Of a stretch of DNA of 64,000 nucleotides, positions 56,462 through 64,000 are shown piece after piece (position 1 is the first letter of the stretch; each line of letters begins with the position of its first letter). The notes below the pieces were generated by a model, which saw only the letters and a program-made list of their open reading frames with translations, was not told where the DNA came from and did no database searches. Location of the stretch: assembly GCA_024195585.1 (NCBI GenBank), contig SWBL01000006.1, positions 124,001 to 188,000 on the forward strand, in the 5' to 3' direction. The DNA comes from Aureobasidium sp. EXF-3400 (lineage: Eukaryota; Ascomycota; Dothideomycetes; Dothideales; Saccotheciaceae). The position numbers and the translations under genes were made by a program.

Positions 56462-57560
56462 ATGGCAGCATTGTCGCAAGCATCAACGGTAAATACGAAT
56501 CCTCTCCTCTATTCATCGTCATCATTCACTAACCACTGCAACTACACAGGCCGCCCTAGCACGCCTTCGTGCCTTCAAAACACCACCAACCTCATACACC
56601 AAACTTCCCCTCTCACGCCGCGCCGCCGTCCTCATCCTCCTCTTCGCCGACCGTCGTGGCGACCTACGTGTCATCCTTACCATTCGCTCTGCCAAATTGC
56701 GCAACTATGCCGGCCAAGCCGCTCTACCAGGAGGAAAAGCCGATACCGACAATGAGACCGCATGGCAGACCGCCCGCCGCGAAGCCGAAGAGGAGATAGG
56801 TCTGCCCTCTCGAGATGCAGGATTACCCAAAGGATACACAGTAGAAGCATTGACAGAACTGCCATTGAATCTCGCAATGACCGAGCTGGGAGTCAGACCT
56901 TGCGTAGCATGGCTCAAAAGCTCAAACCCCAGTTCTGACATAGCGAAAGACTTACTTCCGAAACTCGACGCTAGGGAAGTAGCTGCAGTATTTACAGCGC
57001 CTTTTGAGCAGTTCCTCAAAGAAAGAGATGATGATACTGCAGAGGGAGAATGGTATAGAGGAGCTTGGCATTCATGGTACCATGAACCTTGGCGTATGCA
57101 TATGTTTCACGTACCTGTGACGCCAAAGACGGTATTCAGGAGTTGCGAGACGGAAAATGCGAAGCTGGATGCTGCGACTGCGCCGTGTTCGCCTGCGTCA
57201 AAGGCACCGGTGTTGCTTGCTGATCGTGCGGCTCAAGCTTATGGAACTACCAAGCCTGACTCGGAAAACAAACAGCAAGAGGCAAAGAGTAGTGTAAAGC
57301 ACAAGGATGCTTTGGACATGCCTCGCTACAGGGTTTTCGGGATGACGGCAAGGATCTTGGTGGATGCCGCGAGAGTGGCGTATGGCAGAGAGCCAGATTT
57401 CGAACACAACAGTCATTTTGGAGATGAGGATATGATTGTGAGGTTGATGAAGATGGGAAGACTGCAGCCGAAAAAGGAAAAGGGGGAGATTTTAACAAGG
57501 GATGTTATGCAAGCTGCTGCGGAGGTGGACTTGGATGGAGGGGAGAAGGGGAAGTTGTAG
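56462..57560 (+). CDS. PCD1: Nudix hydrolase, coenzyme A diphosphatase type
   Basis: Exons 56462..56488 and 56550..57560 (61-bp intron, phase 0) encode about 345 residues. The enzyme class cleaves CoA and oxidised CoA to 3',5'-ADP and phosphopantetheine, in peroxisomes. The CoA-specific motif precedes the Nudix box (VILTIRSAKLRNYAGQAALPGGKAD, residues 50-74), and the box itself runs ETAWQTARREAEEEIGL (residues 78-94). The first exon encodes only nine residues, and the splice is needed for the helix AALARLRAFK before the catalytic fold. No C-terminal SKL peroxisome signal is present (ends GEKGKL, a weak type-1 variant). A Lys/Asp/Ala-rich insert lies at about 245-275. The assignment to the CoA-diphosphatase branch is strong, the cellular location less so. 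Confidence 0.9.
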
Positions 57561-57897
57561 AAGCGATGGAGACTATTTTGTTATCTAGTCCGGTTCGAGG
57601 TTACGGGCCCAGAGTGCTGTATGCCAATTCAGCTGACTCCTGGGGTCAGATGTAACGTGTATAGGATGCCGTGTTAGTGGCAGAGTCGTCATGATCGTCA
57701 CCTCGGGACCCTGACACTCTCACAGCTAGCGTCGAGATATGCTTGGTAAGGCAAAGTGATTTTCGGACCTGGAGCATTATTCACGATAGAGTGATCTATT
57801 GTGAGTAGAGTGTGGGATCAGTTGAAGTTCGTGGCGTTGTGCGTTCATGTGACAACTTATTGTGAGTCTAGTAGGAGGAGATATCGTTGATTCTTGG
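57561..57897. other. Convergent intergenic region between the Nudix gene and the transcription-factor fragment
   Basis: A 337-bp gap containing the 3' regions of two converging genes. GTGATCTATTGTGAG and ACAACTTATTGTGAG share a TATTGTGAGT element (57786-57865). No gene is seen. Confidence 0.45.
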
Positions 57898-58790
57898 TTA
57901 TCGCGATCTACTTGAAAGCAATGGAAAGTTGTCGATGAGGGCTGCTACCAACTCATTCGCTCGATCTGACATTTTATCCTTGTTCTGATTTCTATATCCG
58001 TTGTACTATCTGACTCTTCCACCAGTGTTGGTTTTTGAGAACTGAGGCTCATACCGATAGTAAGGAGTGAACGAAACGTCTCGGAGGATCCTGGCTCCTG
58101 CTGCTTCAAAAGCAGAATGTTGAAAATGGTCTGAATAGCCTCCACTGATCTAAGTGAGCTAAGTTGTGTTTGTTCTGCGAGAACATACAGAGCAGTCATC
58201 TGCCAATATCTAGAGCTTAGCGTCGTCTCCCTGTTGGTGGCAAAGATAGATAAGAAGAGAGCTATCTGAACAAGATTGGGTATCTCTGCGCGAGACAGTT
58301 GTGCATACATCCTCTCTTGGCCACTTTCAAGCGTAGGTGCGTGACAGAAGTCATTCAATGTATCGAGCTTCTTGAGATAGAGTCCAAGCAGAATGCGCGC
58401 ATGTTCGTGATCTGGAAGGCACACACAACGAATCCTTGCGGTGTCACGCAACTTGGATGCGATGGCCTTATCTACAAGTTCGACTTGTGATTGTGACTGA
58501 GATTCTTTGGATTGCGTTGCTGCACCGGCATCATGTCTGGACATGTGATCATCCTGAACTGGTCTGTCCTGGATACGAGAAGAGAGTTTGATGACAAGAA
58601 GGTGCTCGAGGCGTTCGATAACATGGATCCTCCGAGCGAGCGTATCGGATGAGTTGTCGTTCAAGAGACTGCTTAGATCGAGGGTCAGCAAGGATATCTT
58701 GTAACAACTTGTTATGGCCATACACGTTTTCTCTGCGAGGAGTACGATTGACCATCAGACAATTGCGACATGGAAACGAATACGGAGGAC
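57898..58790 (-). CDS. Truncated fungal transcription factor-like protein (N-terminus unresolved)
   Basis: The readable part is 58790..58724, 58671..58055 and 57965..57898, with introns of 52 and 89 bp. It encodes about 250 residues. It begins with FPCRNCLMVNRTPRREN, which looks like the second half of a Zn2Cys6 finger with its last cysteine lost, followed by LARRIHVIERLEHLL, a dimerisation-type coil. The middle (CLPDHEHARILLGLYLKKLD, LVQIALFLSIFA, SVEAIQTIFNILLL, FRSLLTIG) matches the first part of the fungal_trans regulatory domain. A normal factor continues for a further 300 residues, but here the frame ends within 22 codons of the last splice. A convincing first zinc-finger half was not found upstream. 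Probably a decaying gene or a short regulator without DNA binding. Confidence 0.6.
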
Positions 58791-59263
58791 CTGGCTTATT
58801 CGTATGACAGAGAACGAAGCAGACAAGACCCGGGGGGAAGACGCCACGATCGCATTGGCTAGTGTCATTGTCGGCCACCTGAGATGTCATGCCGAAACGA
58901 TCTATATGTCAACTCGAGCGACGGTCTGTGATCATATCGTCCCTTGCAGGTAGTGGTTCGGGATATTCATGAATTTCCCGAGACCGTTGATTGTTACACC
59001 GGAGGCACGGCCCGCCGGCGGGATATTGTGGGGATTCGAGGTCTGGCGACGATATGAGTGGTTAGAAGGTCGCGCTAATCCGGACGTAAGAGTTTAGTGT
59101 CGGGATATAGTCGACCTGTCTCGATATATGGGATGCAAGAATGGCAGGTGTTGCTCTGACATCTGTCATCGTACCTGCCACCGCAACGCTCCTTGTCTCG
59201 ACTCTTCCGACAGTCTTCAAGGTTCGTTATTGCAGACTCGTTCATACCATCTCTTTACACTCA
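58791..59263. other. Upstream region between the transcription-factor fragment and SDH3
   Basis: About 470 bp with three CGGGATAT copies, one of them inside a near-perfect 24-bp palindrome, and a separate 12-bp GC palindrome CCCGCCGGCGGG at 59011. An unresolved first exon of the fragment gene may also lie here. A 62-codon plus-strand frame (59128..59316) overlaps the SDH3 first exon in another phase and is not supported. Confidence 0.5.
58958..58981. promoter_or_regulatory. 24-bp palindrome with TCGGGA arms upstream of SDH3
   Basis: The sequence begins TCGGGATATTCATG and continues AATTTCCCGA. Apart from one mismatched pair (position 7 with position 18) it is its own reverse complement. Related CGGGATAT half-sites lie at 59019 and 59101. 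Zn2Cys6 proteins bind CGG triplets as dimers, so this is a candidate operator; the inference rests on symmetry and location only. Confidence 0.55.
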
Positions 59264-59977
59264 ATGGCATCGACTATGAGTCGCACAGGGTTGACCCTTG
59301 GATCCAGGAGGCGTAAGTGATTCCCGTGCATTTGTTGAGGAGCCTCTTGAACCCACACATCCTACCTTGATCCGCGTATACTGTTCCTCATCTTCTGTGG
59401 TTCCGGCTTACCTAACACTTAAGCAGTGATCCCTCTTGTACCGTTGCACAATACAGCAATGGCCGCAAGGAAGCCTATATTTCCTAGGCCTGCTCTTAGT
59501 GCTGTTTCCAGGCAATCGAGATTCCAGAGCGACCGGACGAAGATCCACGTACTCTCGACCAAAGAAGGTCAACAACTGCTAGCCGACCGCCGTCTAGACC
59601 GACCTATCTCTCCTCATCTTGGCATCTACAAATGGCAGATGGGCTCGGTCATGTCGTCCATGATGCGTATCACAGGCGTAGCGTACTCGGGTTCGTTGTA
59701 CCTGTTCGGCATCGCTTATGTTGTCTCGCCTTATCTCGGCTGGGACCTGTCTTCTGCTACCATCGCAGCTGCTTTTGGATCCTTGCCATGGGCTGCGAGG
59801 TCGCTCATCAAGTTCGCTGTCGCTTGGCCAGTCGTCTTGCACTGTGTCAATGGTCTCCGTCATTTGACATGGGATAGGGCGAAAGGATTCAACAACAGCT
59901 TCATCATGAAGACTGGTTGGGCGGCAGTTAGTGCCACCACTTTGAGTGTGGCTTACATGGTGTTCTTCATGTCATGA
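59264..59977 (+). CDS. SDH3: Succinate dehydrogenase cytochrome b560 subunit (complex II membrane anchor)
   Basis: Exons 59264..59312 and 59427..59977 (114-bp intron, phase 1) encode about 199 residues. The protein anchors complex II in the inner mitochondrial membrane and carries part of the ubiquinone site and the haem. Residues 1-50 (MASTMSRTGLTLGSRR, then ARKPIFPRPALSAVSRQSRF) form an Arg/Ser-rich presequence. The conserved RPISPHLGIYKWQMGSVMSSMMRITG begins the first helix and contains the quinone-site Ser and Arg region. Three membrane helices follow. The haem-ligand segment is VVLHCVNGLRHLTWD. Sequence between the second and third helices is short, as usual. Variants in this subunit underlie resistance to SDH-inhibitor fungicides in fungi; I see no way to judge sensitivity here. 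Confidence 0.95.
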
Positions 59978-60768
59978 ATGCTTTGCTCTTACGTCCTAAG
60001 AATCGAGCGGTCCAGTCGGAAGAGATATAGTGGAAGGCGAGCCCTTTTTCTGCTGCCGTTGCCGCTCAGAAGCGTGTCGAGTGCGATTTCAATACTCGAT
60101 GGACTGTGAGCCGATATGGAGAGTGACCTGTAGACACGTTATGTATAATGATGTTCACATCATCAGATGGAGCAGCGTGATCGAGATCTGAAAGTCCAAG
60201 GAACCCTCTTGTCTGATTCGTGATCTGTGCAGAGGTTCCTTCTCACTTCCCAGAGCAATCAAGAACACGGGTGCTCGCCAGCAGGAAGGTCAGAATGACG
60301 CGGCTCAAGAGACTCGTTCCTTCCTTGTGAAAATCTGGAAGCCTGCCGGCTTCATTGGTTTTGCCAAAGCCAAACAGCGTTCGAACATGTACCAATGATC
60401 CTAAATCTCAGGTTTGGTGAGCCGCTCGATGCTCTATGGGTCTGGTTGCCGAATATCTTCGATTCATTGATGCATGTTGGCCGCGTTCGGTACGCGCGAT
60501 GTGCCGCCCGTTCTCATCAAAGCTACTCCTTTTCGCCCTGACAAATCGAAAGGCCAGCGAGCACTCTGGCGAATTCCACTAGTGAAGTGGTTCGCTCGAA
60601 CTTTTCGCCGCGTTGCTTGGTGAGGTAGGAATGTATAGAATCATGTGTGAAGATGTGATCTGGCCGCACAGCCGTTCGGAGCCTGCCGTATTTGTCCTCC
60701 AGCAGATACATACCTACTACTTTCACGACACAACACCATTTGCACTTATCATATCATGCTTTAGCAAC
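59978..60768. other. Intergenic between SDH3 and the Zn2Cys6 factor
   Basis: A 791-bp gap between plus-strand genes. A frame runs upstream of the factor in the same phase from 60613, but its composition is unlike the protein, so it is treated as leader. Nothing else is supported. Confidence 0.5.
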
Positions 60769-62921
60769 ATGGATAATCCCGTTCGCAAACGACGACGGCC
60801 AGCTGTGGCCTGTACAGAGTGTCGGCGCCGAAAGGTCAAATGCGACCGATCACTACCATGCGCATCATGCGTTCTGGGCACCCTAGCCTGTGCATACAAC
60901 TCTCCGGATGTATCACTGCAGGATCTAAGACCCTTAGCAAACTCCGCCATAGATGCAGATTCCAATTGGAACTTGCTACCGTCTGTCATGACACCCAATG
61001 GAAACCTGCAAAGACTTTATGGACATGACATCCAGAGCTCGGACACTCCGATCTTGGGCGTTCATGACACAAACTACCATGTGCCGAATACCTCTTCAAC
61101 CATCAGGCATCGAGCCGATATTATCGATTCATCAGAGGAAAGATTGCATCCAATCTCGAGACCCCTCGAAGCAGCCATCACATCTCCATCAAGTCCAAAC
61201 ATTCAAGATGTGCCAACATCTACAAAATCGAGCTTTTCCGGAGGGACACATCTCACTCCAAACCACTGGAAGAGTGTTTTCAAAGAGGTAGGTCAAGGCT
61301 GCTACTACTACTTTGCCAGTCCTACAAGACTGACACTGAGGAGTCGCTTCAAACGAATAAAAGGACTGAATCGTTAGACAACAACCCGTTGTTGTTGCCC
61401 CTCTTAGACAAGTGTAAACGTCTTTCAGAGACGGTCAGAGTTCAACGTGCGACTCAAAGAAGAGTTCCGCCCTCCTTGATCAACGTGACCCTCGATATGC
61501 CCGCTAAGAGTATCTGCGACAAGCTAGTGGAGCTTTACTTCCGCACATTTGATACCGTGTTCAGGGTGCTTCATGTCCCAACATTTCAAAAGGAATATCA
61601 AGCCTATTGGAGTGACAGTCTGGTCTCGAGAGAGACTTTCCACCAGAAGTTGCTACTTGTCATGGCCATTGGCACTTGTTTTTATCATGATGATGAAGAG
61701 CAAGAGTGCAAGCTCCGTCCACTCGCATCGAGATGGATATTCCAGGTCCAATACTGGCTGGTCAATATCTTCGAGACAGGCGAACCGAACATGGACGTGA
61801 TTCAGGTATCAGCGCTTCTCCTAATTGCTCGACAGATAGATCGTGTAGGGACGAATCTGATCTGGATCTCTGCAGATTTCCCCTTGAGGATCGCGATCAG
61901 TGAGGGATACCATAAAGAGCCTAGTGTTCATTTCCCTGATATCCCACCATTCGAAGCTGAGATGCGTAGAAGAGTATGGGCTACGATTCTGGAGTTGTCT
62001 CTCCAATCAAGTCTCGACGCAGGCATGCCACCTCCGATTTCATATGATGGCTTTGACTGCTACCCTCCGGCAAATGTTGATGACACTGAGCTCGATCCGA
62101 CAATGGATCTACACAACACTACAAAGACATTGGAGCACTTCACACAGAGCACTGCTCAACTCATGCTGGTGCACACCGTGCGACTTAGGCTCAAGATCTT
62201 ACAATCACTGACAACGTTCGAGAATCCCTTGTCATACCAAGAGACCTTGCAGTTGGGTCTGGAAGTTGAAGCCATGTGTCGGCCACACTTCACACTCATA
62301 CAATCTCATCTCTCGATGTCCTCTCCAGCAGCCACTGTGCCGACACGATTCCAAGTCAAGCTTTTGGACAACCTCACACGCCGGTCTATACTGGCGCTAC
62401 ATGGGCCTTTCGCTTCCCTTGCGAAAATGGACCTATCATACTACTACTCAAAGAAAGTCGTTGTTGATTCTGCATACCGAATCTTGTCTTACCCGCCTCC
62501 ACCATTTCAACAGCTCAATATACCCTCAGAGAGTGACGACTATAGTCGTCTCCAGATATTTGGTGGAGGAATCTTCAAGCACACTGTCTGGCACGCGCTT
62601 GCTTCCCTCATTACACAACTCTTCGACGATGTCGATCAGAGTTCGTTCATGACCTCGATACAGTCTTCACAAGGCTATCTTTTTGAGGCTATTCAAAAGC
62701 ATATTGAGATCTTGCGTCGCCAAAAGAAAGCAGGAGATTTGGATACGGAAGCATTTATGTTGTTCACGTGCGCAGCTGCACAGATCACTGCTCAGCTTGG
62801 AGGCACCTCCGCGGCTGGAACGATCATTCAGACTGCGAAAAGCAGTCTCGAGTTCTGCTGTAGTGTGTTGGAAGCAGAAGTAGGAGTGCACAGCTCTAGA
62901 GACTCAACGGAAATGATATAG
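60769..62921 (+). CDS. Zn2Cys6 fungal-type transcription factor
   Basis: Exons 60769..61287 and 61341..62921 (53-bp intron, GTAGGT donor, CTGAG acceptor, GACTGACAC branch) encode about 699 residues. The zinc cluster CTECRRRKVKCDRSLPCASC continues to C41; its six cysteines are at 15, 18, 25, 31, 34 and 41, with a basic KRRRP lead. The linker to about 175 is Ser/Thr/Pro-rich. The fungal_trans domain starts after the splice (KSICDKLVELYFRTFDTVFRVLHVPTF) and continues with QVSALLLIARQIDRVG and EMRRRVWATILELSLQSSLDAGMPPPI, the usual core of these activators. The C-terminus is helical and Gln/Ala-rich. Target genes cannot be predicted. It lies 0.8 kb from SDH3 and converges with the nitroreductase gene. 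Confidence 0.93.
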
Positions 62922-63010
62922 AAAATTGAAAGGATAGTAGCTATATTGTGCTGTCTTCAATTCATATATGTCTATCATACGTATAGCTCTATAGTGCCAT
63001 GTCTATACAT

Positions 63011-63944
63011 CTAAGCCTTTGAGCCGTGGATGAAGAGTCTCTCCTCGATAGGTGTCTGTTGCTTTCCACCCTTGTCAACAGCCTCACGAGCACCCTCTGC
63101 ATACCCACCGAAGACAAGCTGGGCCTGGAGCTCCCACTCTTGAGGGATGTTCCAGTGACCTTGTGCCTTTTGGTCAATCTGTGATGAGTTTATGATTAGC
63201 ATATCGTCTCTGAAGCCCGAGATGTCGGACAAACTCACAATAGGGTTGTAGTGCTGCAAGTTGCAGCCACAGCCTTCAGCCTCAAGAGCAGTCCACATAT
63301 GGTATTGAGACATGGCATTCGACTGAGTAGCCCAACCAGGGAAGTGCTGAGCATACAGAGCAAACTGCGACTGAAGCTTCTTGACAGGGTTAGGATCAGT
63401 GAGGAACAGAATCTGCATCATTCAAATCAGCAAACGCCACTCAAAAGTAATCTTTCATCATCGAAAAACATACAGTACCATGACCAGCCTTGAACCCATC
63501 AAGCTTCTCAACAGTCTTAGGGAATTGGTCCTCAGGAACCTGAGGCTTCAACACCTCCTTGACAAACTCCCAGAACTGCTTGTGTTCGTCGTTGAGCAGT
63601 ACAACGAGACGAGTGGATTGGGCGTTGAAACTGTGAGGAACATGCTGGATGTTGTGTCTAGCGATTTCCTCGACACGAGCGTCAGAGATGGGGATCTTGT
63701 CGGTCAATTGGTAGATAGATCTGCGGTTCTCGCAAGCGGCGAGGAAGTCCATGGGAGATGCCATTGTTGCTGTGGGGGATGTGGTGTGGAAGTGTTTTGC
63801 TGGAGAGGAATGGAAGGATGAAAGTGGTTTAAGAGATGGAAAGCGAGCGAACGAAGTCAAACAGGGAGAACGCGTAGTTAAAGTGGTATACGATTGTGGG
63901 GTACGTCTGGTCAAGGCTCTCAGAAACGTCGACGTGGAGGCCAT
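63011..63944 (-). CDS. Nitroreductase-family oxidoreductase (Frm2/Hbn1 type)
   Basis: Exons 63944..63474, 63412..63239 and 63178..63011 (introns 61 and 60 bp) encode about 270 residues. Members bind FMN and reduce nitro groups and quinones. Yeast relatives Frm2 and Hbn1 affect lipid and redox balance. The family core starts MASPMDFLAACENRRSIYQLTDKIPISDARVEEIARHNI. It continues with VPHSFNAQSTRLVVL, ILFLTDPNPVKKLQSQFALYAQHFPGWATQSNAMSQYHMWTALEAEGCGCNLQHYNP, then IPQEWELQAQLVFGG and the terminal RLFIHG. Sixty residues before the core are Arg/Ser/Thr-rich without acidic residues, a mitochondrial-type presequence, and a second ATG lies at 63764. The second intron has no stop codon and is a multiple of three. 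Confidence 0.93.
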
Positions 63945-64000
63945 GATGTGATTCAGTTGCTACAGTTGCGTCTTTTTTTGGTGTTGGAGGCTTTTGTTCT
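63945..64000. other. Promoter edge of the nitroreductase gene
   Basis: The last 56 bases of the window are the immediate upstream sequence of the nitroreductase gene. No other feature is visible. Confidence 0.4.

Overview
This is a eukaryotic chromosomal segment from a filamentous ascomycete. Introns are short (about 50-90 bp) with GTRNGT donors, CTRAC-like branch points and YAG acceptors. Long ORFs are otherwise intact, and several fungus-only families are present: GH115 glucuronidase, Pth11/rhodopsin-type membrane protein, Zn2Cys6 factors and a Cdc15/Imp2-type F-BAR protein. The protein style suggests Dothideomycetes, but I cannot fix the order or genus from sequence alone. I see no ribosomal RNA, no complete transposon and no CRISPR.

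Left part (1-20.8 kb): the 5' part of a multi-pass membrane protein runs off the left edge. Then come kynureninase (BNA5) diverging from a short-chain dehydrogenase, a DUF2235/Tle1-like hydrolase, an oxysterol-binding protein of the Osh4/Kes1 type, the 2226-residue CCR4-NOT scaffold NOT1, and an F-BAR/SH3 cytokinesis protein. NOT1 and the F-BAR gene needed small 5' or 3' exons to be added to their long central exons.

Middle (20.8-43 kb): an RBR-type E3 ligase gene carries one in-frame TGA. It is followed by the HDEL receptor ERD2, a BTB-like gene with a long pyrimidine-rich leader full of TACGATCT copies, a Tim17-like membrane protein, an uncharacterised small protein, an aldo-keto reductase, an 1.8-kb non-coding stretch with a decayed tandem duplication, a rhodopsin-like receptor-type protein, adenine phosphoribosyltransferase with a perfect hairpin upstream, a RidA protein with a 14-nt microexon, a MYND finger protein, a BED-type zinc-finger protein whose start codon seems to sit alone before an intron, and a DUF2462 small basic protein.

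Right part (43-64 kb): five genes on the + strand encode a secreted GH115 enzyme, a secreted cysteine-containing protein, a secreted-type agmatinase, the vacuolar-type half-ABC transporter HMT1 and a CoA-diphosphatase Nudix enzyme. Then come a truncated transcription-factor-like gene, succinate dehydrogenase subunit SDH3, a complete Zn2Cys6 factor and a Frm2-type nitroreductase.

The genes are mostly unrelated housekeeping and accessory functions on mixed strands. I see no biosynthetic cluster. Four products (aldo-keto reductase, RidA, SDH3, nitroreductase) begin with mitochondrial-type presequences, three of them with a second in-frame ATG right after the presequence. All exon boundaries were derived by hand from splice motifs, reading frame and family conservation.
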